A stretch of 64,000 nt of DNA from Chitinophagaceae bacterium BSSC1. Its GTDB lineage: Bacteria; Bacteroidota; Bacteroidia; Chitinophagales; Chitinophagaceae. Both the position numbers and the translations under genes were made by a program. The notes beneath the pieces are model-generated. The model searched no databases, had not been told where the DNA came from, and saw only the letters and a program-made list of their open reading frames with translations. Shown in pieces: positions 54,502 through 63,998 of the stretch (positions are counted from its first letter, which is position 1; the number at the start of each line of letters is the position of its first letter). The DNA is taken from assembly GCA_002256435.1 (NCBI GenBank), contig NKJC01000001.1, forward strand, positions 1-64,000, given 5' to 3'.

Positions 54502-54885
54502 GTGGCTATGTCAGAAATGAAACCCGTAGTGAAAGCTTTTGGCCAATACGAGCAGAAAAACGAACCGCTCGCATCCCGTAAAGTCTTTGTAAAAAGGGTG
54601 TATACCAATATTAAACTAGCCGCTTTTTTTCTTTCTATTTGTTTACTCATTGGTGTTGTGGGTTATAAATACTTAGGTCCCATGGATTGGATAGACGCGC
54701 TTCACAATGCATCCATGATATTAAGCGGCATGGGCCCCGTAGTGACCATTGAAACCACGGCCGGGAAAATCTTCTCTTCTTTTTATGCCCTATTTAGTGG
54801 CGTAGCTTTTATTACCAATATTGGATTACTCATTGCGCCTGTGGCACATAGATTCTTCCATATGTTGCATGCAAAAGAGATTTGA
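54502..54885 (+). CDS. small two-TM, pore-loop-like membrane protein
   Basis: The 127-residue protein has two transmembrane helices (about 37-57 and 90-112) flanking a re-entrant-looking segment. WIDALHNASMILSGMGPVV, TTAGKIFSSFYALFSGVAF reproduces the pore helix and inner helix layout of two-TM ion channels, but the selectivity sequence TVGYG is replaced by SGMGP. It is therefore not an ordinary potassium channel. An ATG three codons later (54508) is an alternative start. Function unknown; topology is inferred from hydrophobicity. Confidence 0.65.
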   Translation: MAMSEMKPVVKAFGQYEQKNEPLASRKVFVKRVYTNIKLAAFFLSICLLIGVVGYKYLGPMDWIDALHNASMILSGMGPVVTIETTAGKIFSSFYALFSGVAFITNIGLLIAPVAHRFFHMLHAKEI

Positions 54886-56904
54886 TTACATTTTCTTAAT
54901 CACAATGGGCTCGTATGTTTTTTGTTTCACAAACTGAATATAGTCACGCAGGGCCCCAATGGCTTCTTCTGAAAAATTAGCCTTCATGATTTGAATTTTG
55001 CTGCGCAGTTGTATGGCTTGTCCAGATTGAACGCATTGAAATTCAAAAATAGCTTCCTGTCCATTCATTTGGTATTTAACAGACTTTGGTAATTTCACTA
55101 CTTGATACCCTTTTTCAATTTCTAAGTTCATCACATAGACCAAATTTCTGGTGTAGGGCATTTCTACCGGGTCAGTTCTTTCTGGATTTATAGGCACTAT
55201 GTATTCATCTGAAAAAACGGGCTCAAATACCAAGGAATCGCCCTTGGCTTTTACTTGTATCTCATAATTAATAGCTATAGGTTCGTCTATTAAAAGAATA
55301 GAATCAATAGTTAAATCACTCATCTTGGTTTTTCTACCCAATGCTGCTTGCAAGAAGAAACCAAATGATAATTCACCAGATTCCTTGATTTTTTGTCTGA
55401 CTTTGAAAGAACCAGGAATACCATATGTTTTGGAAATAGAACCTGTTAATCCTTGGTCATTCACCTTTAAGTTGGCAATGGTTTGTTGTTCTTCTAGATA
55501 ATTATCCGCTGATATATTTAATTTACGAACTTGTTCTTTTTCAATAACCCAAGCCGGCCCATTATAACATTCAGGTTGGAGCAAACCAAATCCCAGTAAA
55601 GGTTCTGCCGCATCAAGCAAAACCTTTTTGTCCAATAAATCTGCTTCCACTATCAAGTAATTGAACTTATGCAAAATGGGGTAATCAAAATAGATAGCGC
55701 CACTAGTTCTCCAACTTAATAAAACCGGATTGGCCTGAATTCCCGCTTTTCTCAGAATTGCAATCAGCAATAAATTGATGTCACTAACAGACCCTTTTTT
55801 GCTTTGAAAAATATCTTTTAAAGAGTGTCCATTGGTCAAATAAATTTCTGACTGGTCAGTACATTTAAAATTGTCTCTCACCCAGATATAACAGGATTTT
55901 GCTTTTTCTTCAGACCCTACAAGCCCTTTGGTGATTTTGGCAACAGTTTCTTCTAACCATTCATTCTCACTTAAATAAGCTAAACCAAAATTCTCATAAC
56001 TTAATAATCGCTCTCTAACCGTTTTCCAACCATCTATCACAGGTTGAGGAGTTTGACTGGCATTTTTAATTTCAGTCCATTGAAATTCAACACTATTTAC
56101 TTGACTATATAAAGTGGCACTATTCAAATCATAATTAATTGCTGGGGCTTTTCTTAGAATCCATTTTCTATCATGCATCAATACATTCAAACTATATAAT
56201 TCATCATGAAAAACTCCCCCTGTTTCATATCCCGCAGGACCTGCAAATTTTTTAGCAGCAAAAGATTGCATGCGTTTATCAGATACAATTTTTTCAAGTG
56301 GAATAGAACCCAAACGGAGTGTTGTATAGCCAAAAAGATCCGGTATTGAAACACTGTATTCGCTGTATAAACAGGGAACCGTTGTTTGAAAATTCCAACC
56401 CCTTAAATTGGCAACATAGAAGGATTGAATGGTATAACTAATATCAACAATACAATCTTGGGAATAAGTAATTGACCTTCCAATACTGTTTCCCAATTGT
56501 TGATTGATGATTTTTAATTGGTCTTTGGTATCATATTTTTTTTCAATTACGGCCCCATTTTCTAAATAGTGGTCTGTAATGTCAAGTGATAAAAGTTTCT
56601 CTGGCCCCTTATCACCCTTTTCTAAATTCAGTATCAGATCATCCTCCCATGTATATCTTAATTTTCTGATTAAGACCCTTTTATGTCTTTTGTATATAAG
56701 ACTAAATCCGCCCTCATCATTCCCTACAAATTCCGTTCTGCCAACATCTGCCAGTACCACTACTCCAGCGCTAGAATCAGTGATGCCAGTTGGCCAATTA
56801 AAATCTGCTTCCGTGATTTTTTTAAATTGATAACTAGATTTATCCTGTGCATTTACTAGATGAACAGCAGATAACAAAAAATACAGCAAGAAATACCTAT
56901 TCAT
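54886..56904 (-). CDS. DUF3857 protein with degenerate transglutaminase core
   Basis: The 672-residue exported protein has a DUF3857 region (about 60-260) and a transglutaminase-like domain (about 330-420). Where active members have G-x-C-x-D, this one reads KKGSVSDINLLLIAIL, so the catalytic Cys is missing. The C-terminal 220 residues are beta-rich with IVPINPERTDPVEMPY. It is probably a periplasmic binding or scaffold protein rather than an enzyme. Confidence 0.75.
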   Translation of the reverse strand: MNRYFLLYFLLSAVHLVNAQDKSSYQFKKITEADFNWPTGITDSSAGVVVLADVGRTEFVGNDEGGFSLIYKRHKRVLIRKLRYTWEDDLILNLEKGDKGPEKLLSLDITDHYLENGAVIEKKYDTKDQLKIINQQLGNSIGRSITYSQDCIVDISYTIQSFYVANLRGWNFQTTVPCLYSEYSVSIPDLFGYTTLRLGSIPLEKIVSDKRMQSFAAKKFAGPAGYETGGVFHDELYSLNVLMHDRKWILRKAPAINYDLNSATLYSQVNSVEFQWTEIKNASQTPQPVIDGWKTVRERLLSYENFGLAYLSENEWLEETVAKITKGLVGSEEKAKSCYIWVRDNFKCTDQSEIYLTNGHSLKDIFQSKKGSVSDINLLLIAILRKAGIQANPVLLSWRTSGAIYFDYPILHKFNYLIVEADLLDKKVLLDAAEPLLGFGLLQPECYNGPAWVIEKEQVRKLNISADNYLEEQQTIANLKVNDQGLTGSISKTYGIPGSFKVRQKIKESGELSFGFFLQAALGRKTKMSDLTIDSILLIDEPIAINYEIQVKAKGDSLVFEPVFSDEYIVPINPERTDPVEMPYTRNLVYVMNLEIEKGYQVVKLPKSVKYQMNGQEAIFEFQCVQSGQAIQLRSKIQIMKANFSEEAIGALRDYIQFVKQKTYEPIVIKKM

Positions 56905-57121
56905 AACTTCCTAGTTAATAAAATTGATTGCGAAAAAAAGATTAGGGAGTTACAATTTGCCGGGGGAGCCGTCTTTATACAGGTATTTGTAATAAAGACA
57001 GATTAAAGATAATAGAACTAATCATTCTCTCAAAATAAGACCAAGCTGAAATCTAGCAATACAGTTACCACTTACAGTAAAAAGATTTAATTAGTATTGC
57101 AGTCATAACCACCAAGCAGAC

Positions 57122-58051
57122 TTGAGTCAAATTGAACAATATACCCGCATAGTTAAAACCACCGCCCAGTCATTGGGTTTTGGGTATTGTGGCATTGCCA
57201 AGGCGGAACAATTGGATGAAGATGCTAGAAGATTGGAAGCATGGTTAAACCAACATAGAAATGGGTCCATGCAATACATGGAAAACCATTTTGACCTGCG
57301 GATTGACCCACGTAAATTGGTGCCTGGTGCCAAATCTGTGATTACCTTATTGCAGAATTATTATCCTGAGCAAAGACAAGCAGCGGATGCGCCAAAGATT
57401 TCAAAATATGCTTATGGTAAGGATTACCATGAAGTCATTAGGGCCAAACTGAAGCAGTTTTTGTTGCAATTGAATCAGCAAATTGGCAGCATTCAAGGAA
57501 GGGGCTTTGTAGATTCTGCTCCTGTATTGGAGAGAGCTTGGGCAGTAAAATCTGGGGCAGGTTGGATTGGCAAAAATGGGAACCTGATTAACAAAGAACA
57601 AGGCTCATTTTATTTTATTGCTACCCTAGTGGTTGATTTGGAATTACACTATGATGATCCATTTGCCAAAGACTACTGCGGTACTTGTCATAAGTGTGTA
57701 GACGTTTGCCCTACCAATGCCATATTGGAAAACAAAGTGGTTGACGGCAGTAAATGTATCAGCTATTTTACCATTGAATTAAAAGACCAACTGATCCCTG
57801 AACAAATGAAGGGGCAATTTGACAACTGGATGTTTGGTTGTGATAGTTGTCAAGACATTTGTCCTTGGAATAGGTTTAGTAAACAACACCAAGAGCCTGG
57901 CCTAAGCCCTATTCCTGAAGTATTGAACCTTTCAACGGCCCAGTGGGTAGACCTAACAGAAGAAGCATTTAAAACCATTTTCAAGGACTCTCCTATTAAG
58001 AGAAGCAAATGGTCTGGTATTATGCGGAACCTCCAATTTATCAAAGACTAA
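57122..58051 (+). CDS. queG: epoxyqueuosine reductase
   Basis: The 309-residue protein is QueG, which reduces epoxyqueuosine to queuosine in tRNA using cobalamin and two 4Fe-4S clusters. YCGTCHKCVDVCPTNAI and GCDSCQDICPWN carry the cluster cysteines, and the N-terminal half has FGYCGIAKAEQL and PGAKSVITLLQNYY. The start is a TTG at 57122; no suitable ATG stands at the expected N-terminus. It lacks the C-terminal HEAT extension of long forms. Confidence 0.93.
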   Translation: MSQIEQYTRIVKTTAQSLGFGYCGIAKAEQLDEDARRLEAWLNQHRNGSMQYMENHFDLRIDPRKLVPGAKSVITLLQNYYPEQRQAADAPKISKYAYGKDYHEVIRAKLKQFLLQLNQQIGSIQGRGFVDSAPVLERAWAVKSGAGWIGKNGNLINKEQGSFYFIATLVVDLELHYDDPFAKDYCGTCHKCVDVCPTNAILENKVVDGSKCISYFTIELKDQLIPEQMKGQFDNWMFGCDSCQDICPWNRFSKQHQEPGLSPIPEVLNLSTAQWVDLTEEAFKTIFKDSPIKRSKWSGIMRNLQFIKD

Positions 58052-58074
58052 TCAGTCTTCTATACTAGCAAAAA

Positions 58075-58101
58075 AAGAGGCCCTCTTTCAAGGACCTCTT
58101 A
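58075..58101 (-). terminator. terminator of the susCD operon
   Basis: AAGAGG/CCTCTT arms with an inner CCT/AGG pairing and one mismatch, followed by seven T residues on the minus strand, just after the SusD-like stop codon. Confidence 0.75.
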
Positions 58102-58127
58102 GAATCTATACCATCTTACCTAGTTCA

Positions 58128-59429
58128 TTAGAAAGTTGGGTCAGCTGGCGTATTGGCATTATTGTCCCTCTCACGGAAAGGATAAGGAAACAAATTGCGT
58201 TTACGTTCTGTAGTGGCTCTTCCAAATCTGCGCATATCTTCTAATTTCAAACCGCTCATGAATAATTCTGTACAGCGGTTGCGATAGATCTGGTCTAACA
58301 ATTGCGCCTGAGTAAATGTTCCAGTTAATGCTGGCTGATTGGCTCCTAGTCCAAAAGGATCAGAAGCAGCCGTTTTAGTAACCACTTTATTCAACTCAGT
58401 TAAAGCATTGGTCAGGTCATTGTTTCTAGCAAAAGCTTCTGCCTTGATCAGGGTAATTTCACCTGGCAGATAAATTGGAAATGCAGTTGCTGCAGCAACT
58501 CCAAAACCAGCTATTCTGAACCTAGGAGCTACTGTTGGATTAATGCTGGTGTAAAAAGCAATTCTTCCATCATTGGTAGCTGGAGCTAAACCAACAGGCA
58601 ATCCAAATGTAGAATCCACTGGTTGGAATACGTTGTTGGTAGAAGTAGCAGTTTCAAAAATGGGGTTCAAACTCACAGCATCATAGTTCATGGTGCTCTT
58701 CTTTGTTAGGTCTACTGCATTTGCGGCAGTTAATGCTAGTGCATTGTTACCAGTAAAAAGGGCATAACGTGCTTTAAGTGCGTTTAAAGAATTGACAATA
58801 TCATTGCCTGCTGGTACATTGGCCGTAAAAGCACTGCTAATAGCGTTGGCACTAATGGCAGCAAGTGCTGCATCAATAGTAGCAATGGCTCTAACAAAGC
58901 CTTCTTTTCTATCAACAAATGTGGCATTGGCGCCAACAGCTGCTGGTACTTTTTCCCAATACATGGCCAAAGAGCCAAGTGCTAATGCTTTGTACAAACT
59001 GGCATAACCAATCAATCCGCTTGCATAGTTCTTGTCATTTAATTTAGAAGCTCCGTCAATGACATTATTGGCATCATACTCAATCTTATTGGCATTGGCC
59101 CAAATATTGGCCAAGATAGAGTTGGTTCCATCTACTGATCCACCACCAACACTTAATTGGTATTCGGCAGTATTACCAGCATTCAACAAAATCAATTCAC
59201 CAGTAGTAAATCCATTTGCTGCTACCATATTGTACAAAGATCCTGCACGGCCTAGTGCGTAAGTTCTCTGTAAACTTACAGCCACGCCAGTTAAACCTGT
59301 TGCAGACGAGAACACCTGGTCAGATGTTGCCGCATTGGGGTTGGTAAAATTCTTTTTACAACCCGTGGAAACCAACATCACAGATGCTGTTCCCATCAAG
59401 AGTAAGCTATGTTTGAATATATTTTTCAT
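58128..59429 (-). CDS. SusD/RagB-family substrate-binding lipoprotein
   Basis: The 433-residue lipoprotein (lipobox around VSTGC) has the helical TPR-like SusD fold. The C-terminal QLLDQIYRNRCTELFMSGLKLEDMRRFGR is the classic end motif of the family. It sits on the cell surface and hands substrate to the SusC-type porin encoded 17 bp upstream. Its short length and Ala/Asn-rich composition suggest the smaller SusD type. The substrate cannot be told from the sequence. Confidence 0.9.
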   Translation of the reverse strand: MKNIFKHSLLLMGTASVMLVSTGCKKNFTNPNAATSDQVFSSATGLTGVAVSLQRTYALGRAGSLYNMVAANGFTTGELILLNAGNTAEYQLSVGGGSVDGTNSILANIWANANKIEYDANNVIDGASKLNDKNYASGLIGYASLYKALALGSLAMYWEKVPAAVGANATFVDRKEGFVRAIATIDAALAAISANAISSAFTANVPAGNDIVNSLNALKARYALFTGNNALALTAANAVDLTKKSTMNYDAVSLNPIFETATSTNNVFQPVDSTFGLPVGLAPATNDGRIAFYTSINPTVAPRFRIAGFGVAAATAFPIYLPGEITLIKAEAFARNNDLTNALTELNKVVTKTAASDPFGLGANQPALTGTFTQAQLLDQIYRNRCTELFMSGLKLEDMRRFGRATTERKRNLFPYPFRERDNNANTPADPTF

Positions 59430-59446
59430 TTCTTTTGGTTTTTGGA

Positions 59447-62400
59447 TTAGAATTTAGCTTGCAGACCTACGCTGAATGTTTTTGGAATGGGAACAGAACC
59501 AAAATCAATTCCACGAAGAATGGTGCTTTGTCCACCTGAATTCACTTCTGGGTCATATCCACGATAGGTATCCCAAGAAATTAGGTTTCTTCCGCTCAAG
59601 GTAAATGTCAAATCACTGAAGCCTTTGATTTTTCCAAAATTGTAACTGAATGCCAGTTCACGCAATTTGGTAAAGGATCCATCTTCTACCCTCCATTGTT
59701 CAATTGCATAGATATTATTGATGTATCCACGAGGCAATTGTCCACGTTGTTCTTGTTCTGCAATCAAACCATTACCCACACCTTGACGTGTACGGAAATC
59801 AGCATTGAATACATCCAATCCTTTCACCGCATCAATCTGAATTCTAAGACTTGCTTTCTTATAAGTGAATTCATTGGTTAAAGTGGTAGTATAGGTTGGA
59901 TTGGGGTTACCAATAATCTTACGCAAAGTAGTACCAGTAGGCAAACCATTGGCAGCACGCTGTGTAGTATATGATAAAGGACTATTCTGAGTTCCTTTTT
60001 CAATTTGCATTAATCCAGCAGCGTCTTTTACAGCATTGCCAGATGCGTCAACAGCAAAGAAAGTACCATAGAATACACCAATTGGTTGTCCTTCTAAAAT
60101 AGATACAGGTGCACCCGCATTGGTACTTAACAAAGTAAGTGCCTGACCAATATTGATGGCTTTGTTGCGGTTTTGGTTGTAGATACCAGTGATGGTCCAA
60201 CTAAAGTCTTTTTTGCTGATTGGCATGGCAGTCAACATCACTTCAAATCCTTTGTTTTCCAAAGAACCAAAATTGTCTAACAAAGTAGAGAATCCATTGG
60301 TTGGAGCAATTTGACGAGTAATCAAAAGATTATTTACTTTCTTGTTATACACGTTCACAGACAAGCTGATTCTGTTATCCAAGAAACCCATATCTGTACC
60401 AAATTCAAACTCTGATTGACGTTCTGGACCTACATTAGGATTAGCCAAGCCAGAACTAGAACCCAAAGAAGTTCTACCCACATAAGAAGTAGAAGTATAG
60501 GTATTGAAACGATCGTATGCACCAATACCTGTTAGGTTTCCACTCTCACCATAAGCAGCACGAACCTTGAACAGATTCATCCATTTGCTAATACCTAGTT
60601 TGCTCCAATAATCAGCTCCAGAAATCACATAGCTACCGCTCAATTTGCCATAGGTCTGATTGCGTTGGTTTTCTCCAAATACAGAAGAACCATCTACACG
60701 CAAAGCACCAGTAACAAACAATTGATTACGGAACTTGAAATTCTGTTGTACAAAAGCACCAGATACTGAAATTTCACTTCTTTGATCATTACCAGGCAAT
60801 ACAGTTGAAGCACCATTTACAGTTTGTACAAAGGGAGCTAGACCGCGTCCTTGTAACAAAGAGTAAATACCTTTTTCATATTGCTGAGAGAAACCAACTT
60901 GTGTTGTTGAAGCCATTTCTTTGGTAATGCTTATATTATAGGTAGCATTCAAATCATGGTTAATAGCAAAGAAATTATTATTGGCATTACTTGCATAACC
61001 ATTCAAAGTTGGGTCTAGTGTAAGACCACCACCCCAGAAAGCGGTACTAGCATTGTATGCAAAAGGCGGAATATACGTAGTTCCGTTTTGAGCATAGTTG
61101 TCAATACCCATGGTATAGTCAATAGTCAAATTCTTGATGGGACGTAGTTTCAATCCAAAATTGGAAATCACACGGCTTACCATTTGTCTCTGCTTAATGT
61201 CTTCAATGACTGAAACGGGGTTCACCCTTCCACGTTCACCCACTGCCAAGATATTTCCCAAAGCATCTCTTTTTTGGATATCATGAAAATTGGCAATAAT
61301 GGTTACAGCATTCATAGGAGAGTAAAAGCTATTACCATCTGGTTTTTCATTGGCAATACTATTGATATAGTTTAATCCAATATTTGCAGAAATCCATTTA
61401 TTGAAAGTTTGTTCAATATTGGCCCTAAAACTATAGCGTTGAAAATCTGTGTTCTTAACAATCCCTTGATTGAAGAAATAAGATCCAGATACATAATACT
61501 TGGTCTTATCGTTACCACCAGATACAGATACATTGTTATCAGTTCCAGACGCATTACGGAAGATATAATCTTGGTAATCATATCTTGTTACGTTGGTAGT
61601 ATTGGTTAAAGCAGGAGTTAAGATATCCTGTGTTTGTGCACCCGCACCATCTGTTGGTCCACCAAATTTGGTTGGAGACTGGTTTACACCAATCTTCTTG
61701 CGCAAACTACTATTCATATAGCTAGTTGAAAAAGAAACAACCGGCGCACCAGACTTACCTTTTTTGGTAAAGATCTGCACCACACCAGCGTTAGCACGGC
61801 TACCATAAATAGCTGCTGCAGCAGCACCATTCAATACTTCTACGCGCTCAATATCGGCAGGATTAATATCTACCAAACGGTTTTGTCCAACATTTCCTAC
61901 AAAGTTCTGTCCATCATAGCCACTTTGGGTATTGGTTACCCTATTGGTACTATTGTTTACAATAACACCATCTACAATATACAATGGTTCTGAAGAGGAA
62001 GAAATGGTACTAATACCACGTAAACGCACAGAGATTCCACCTGCAGGATCACCATTATTCTGGGTAATTTGTGCACCTGCTGTTTTACCTTGTAAGGCTG
62101 CCAACACATTGCCACTTCCACCCTTGGTTAATTCTTCTCCTTTTACAGAACTCACATAAGAACCCAATTGTCTGCGAGTAGTACCTTGTGAAGTACCAGT
62201 AACAACTACTTCATCTAATTTGGAAACTTCTTCAGAAAGAACGGCATCAACAGTATAAGATTTTGCAGCTCCAACAGTCAATGCAATTTCTTTTTTCTTA
62301 AATCCAACACCTTCAAAAACAAGGCTGTAATTGCCTTCTTTTAATGCTGCAGTTAGGCTGTAATTACCAGTATTGTCAGTAATAGCACCAGATTTGGTTC

Positions 62401-62563
62401 CTTTTACCATTACTGTTACGGATTCAGCAGCTGCACCAGAAGGCGCATTCACTTTACCGGAGACCTTCACCTGTCCATAGGCATAGGCTCCAATCATTTG
62501 TAAGGCCAATAACAAACAGAACCCAATCCATTTGCCCGGCCTTTGTTTTTGTTTCATACTCAT
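59447..62563 (-). CDS. SusC/RagA-family TonB-linked outer-membrane transporter
   Basis: The 1038-residue protein has a signal peptide (ending AYAYG), a CarboxypepD_reg-like domain (about 32-110), a plug domain with EVVVTGTSQGTTRRQLGSYV and EPLYIVDGV, and a large beta-barrel ending FSVGLQAKF with terminal Phe. It imports a nutrient bound by SusD using TonB energy. An ATG two codons later is an alternative start. It begins 17 bp after the DeoR-type gene's stop, and the three genes probably form one transcription unit. Confidence 0.95.
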   Translation of the reverse strand: MSMKQKQRPGKWIGFCLLLALQMIGAYAYGQVKVSGKVNAPSGAAAESVTVMVKGTKSGAITDNTGNYSLTAALKEGNYSLVFEGVGFKKKEIALTVGAAKSYTVDAVLSEEVSKLDEVVVTGTSQGTTRRQLGSYVSSVKGEELTKGGSGNVLAALQGKTAGAQITQNNGDPAGGISVRLRGISTISSSSEPLYIVDGVIVNNSTNRVTNTQSGYDGQNFVGNVGQNRLVDINPADIERVEVLNGAAAAAIYGSRANAGVVQIFTKKGKSGAPVVSFSTSYMNSSLRKKIGVNQSPTKFGGPTDGAGAQTQDILTPALTNTTNVTRYDYQDYIFRNASGTDNNVSVSGGNDKTKYYVSGSYFFNQGIVKNTDFQRYSFRANIEQTFNKWISANIGLNYINSIANEKPDGNSFYSPMNAVTIIANFHDIQKRDALGNILAVGERGRVNPVSVIEDIKQRQMVSRVISNFGLKLRPIKNLTIDYTMGIDNYAQNGTTYIPPFAYNASTAFWGGGLTLDPTLNGYASNANNNFFAINHDLNATYNISITKEMASTTQVGFSQQYEKGIYSLLQGRGLAPFVQTVNGASTVLPGNDQRSEISVSGAFVQQNFKFRNQLFVTGALRVDGSSVFGENQRNQTYGKLSGSYVISGADYWSKLGISKWMNLFKVRAAYGESGNLTGIGAYDRFNTYTSTSYVGRTSLGSSSGLANPNVGPERQSEFEFGTDMGFLDNRISLSVNVYNKKVNNLLITRQIAPTNGFSTLLDNFGSLENKGFEVMLTAMPISKKDFSWTITGIYNQNRNKAINIGQALTLLSTNAGAPVSILEGQPIGVFYGTFFAVDASGNAVKDAAGLMQIEKGTQNSPLSYTTQRAANGLPTGTTLRKIIGNPNPTYTTTLTNEFTYKKASLRIQIDAVKGLDVFNADFRTRQGVGNGLIAEQEQRGQLPRGYINNIYAIEQWRVEDGSFTKLRELAFSYNFGKIKGFSDLTFTLSGRNLISWDTYRGYDPEVNSGGQSTILRGIDFGSVPIPKTFSVGLQAKF

Positions 62564-62580
62564 ATATCAGGGTTTATAGT

Positions 62581-63327
62581 TTACAAAATTTCTATGCCTG
62601 CATTGGCATAAGCTTTAAATAAATCATGTTCATGATCCATTTCAGTAATCAAATAATCAACTTGGGTTATCTCACAAATTTTAAGTTTTTGACAAGTGTT
62701 CATCTTCTCAGTAATGGTCAATACTGCCGTCTTAGACGCTGCTTCTACCATGGCTTTTTTTACCTGCACTACATCCCAATCATTGTCTGTAACACCAGTT
62801 GTAATATCAATGGCATTGACTCCCAACATGCAGAGGTCTGGTTTAATGCTATTGATTTTCATAATGGCTTCTCCTCCAACAGTTATCTGTGACCCTTTAG
62901 AAATTTTATCGCCAATAAAAATGACTTCAATATTGGGATGTTTGGCATACTCGTAAGCAGCGGGGATACTTCCTGTAAAAAATGTGGCTTTTAATTCCGG
63001 GGGCAAAATTCTAGCTAATTCAATAATGGTAGTTCCTCCACTGGTTAATACAAACATTCCATCTTTGATTAGGTTGAGCGCTTTTGTAGCAATTTGCTTT
63101 TTTGCATCTAATTGATAAATGTCTTCTCTAAGAAAGGAACTGTGAAAGGATTTGGAAAGTGCGCCTCCATGAACTTTGATAAGTTTATCCGTATTAGACA
63201 ATTCCATCAGGTCTCTACGAATGGTATCTTCAGACACCTGCATCTCTGTACTTAAATCCGAGGACAGTACTCGATTGTGGAGATTAATTTGTTTTAGAAT
63301 AAAAGCCTGACGCTCTCTTTTTAACAT
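62581..63327 (-). CDS. DeoR/GlpR-family transcriptional regulator
   Basis: Starting MLKRERQAFILKQIN, this 248-residue protein has the N-terminal DeoR helix-turn-helix (VLSSDLSTEMQVSEDTIRRDLMEL) and HGGALS linker. The C-terminal sugar-isomerase-like effector domain has TSGGTTIIELARILP and GVNAIDITTGVTD. It probably senses a phosphorylated sugar. Gene order (regulator, SusC, SusD) and four copies of a 12-bp element upstream suggest control of the nutrient-uptake pair. Six upstream codons of the open frame are not family-like. Confidence 0.9.
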   Translation of the reverse strand: MLKRERQAFILKQINLHNRVLSSDLSTEMQVSEDTIRRDLMELSNTDKLIKVHGGALSKSFHSSFLREDIYQLDAKKQIATKALNLIKDGMFVLTSGGTTIIELARILPPELKATFFTGSIPAAYEYAKHPNIEVIFIGDKISKGSQITVGGEAIMKINSIKPDLCMLGVNAIDITTGVTDNDWDVVQVKKAMVEAASKTAVLTITEKMNTCQKLKICEITQVDYLITEMDHEHDLFKAYANAGIEIL

Positions 63328-63354
63328 GTAACAGCAATTAGGCATCTAATATGT

Positions 63355-63469
63355 GCCTTTTTTTGCGGAAATTGAAATAATTTGCCGCATTTTTTTGCAT
63401 TTTTTTGCTTGTTTATGAGATTTCAGTGTTTTTTACCTATGAGACTGAACAAATCCTGCGGTTTTTTGC
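63355..63469. promoter_or_regulatory. four GCNNTTTTTTGC elements upstream of deoR
   Basis: Twelve-base elements start at 63355 (GCCTTTTTTTGC), 63387 and 63397 (both GCATTTTTTTGC, overlapping by two bases) and 63458 (GCGGTTTTTTGC). Intervals of 32, 10 and 61 bp are near whole helical turns, so all lie on one face. They are good candidates for DeoR-type operator sites. Confidence 0.6.
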
Positions 63470-63479
63470 AGACACTGCA

Positions 63480-63998
63480 TTAAAGATTGGGACTAGCCAA
63501 ATCAACCGGCTGGTTCTCCGTCCAATGTTTTAGGTTCAATAAGTTTTGCTCCATCATGGGGCCCAAAATTTTATCATTCATAAAAGAACCCAATTTCTCC
63601 CAGGGATACCATTTTAAATGCTGCTCAAACTGCCATTGTACTGTTGAAACAGTAGTGCCCGGATGACTGATTAAATGCATGGTACTTTTTTGCAAAGCGC
63701 TGCTATTGGTTTCCCAATTCATGACAATGGTACTATCTGTTATTTCTAATACCGTAACAATAGAATTACCCAATTGAGCTTTTTTGGCAGATTCAATATT
63801 CACGGTATTGGAACGCATGCCTTTTACCCAATAAACCCATTGGTTTAAATCAGAGACCCTGTACCTAATGCTATCTAATGGGGCATTAATATCAATGGCC
63901 CTGGATACCAATACCGTTGAAGGCATGAGGATAGAGAAAAATAGCATGAGCACAAATAAGGCAACAATGCTGATTAAAATCAATTTTAGAAAACGCAT
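63480..63998 (-). CDS. SRPBCC (polyketide cyclase-like) membrane-anchored protein
   Basis: The 172-residue protein has an N-terminal transmembrane helix (about 4-24) and then a START/SRPBCC domain, with VSRAIDINAPLDSIRYRVSD, LNQWVYWVKGM and a C-terminal helix LGPMMEQNLLNLKHW. The fold binds hydrophobic small molecules; ligand unknown. It ends 11 bp before the element cluster upstream of deoR. The start codon lies at the window's right edge, and an upstream start cannot be excluded. Confidence 0.8.
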   Translation of the reverse strand: MRFLKLILISIVALFVLMLFFSILMPSTVLVSRAIDINAPLDSIRYRVSDLNQWVYWVKGMRSNTVNIESAKKAQLGNSIVTVLEITDSTIVMNWETNSSALQKSTMHLISHPGTTVSTVQWQFEQHLKWYPWEKLGSFMNDKILGPMMEQNLLNLKHWTENQPVDLASPNL

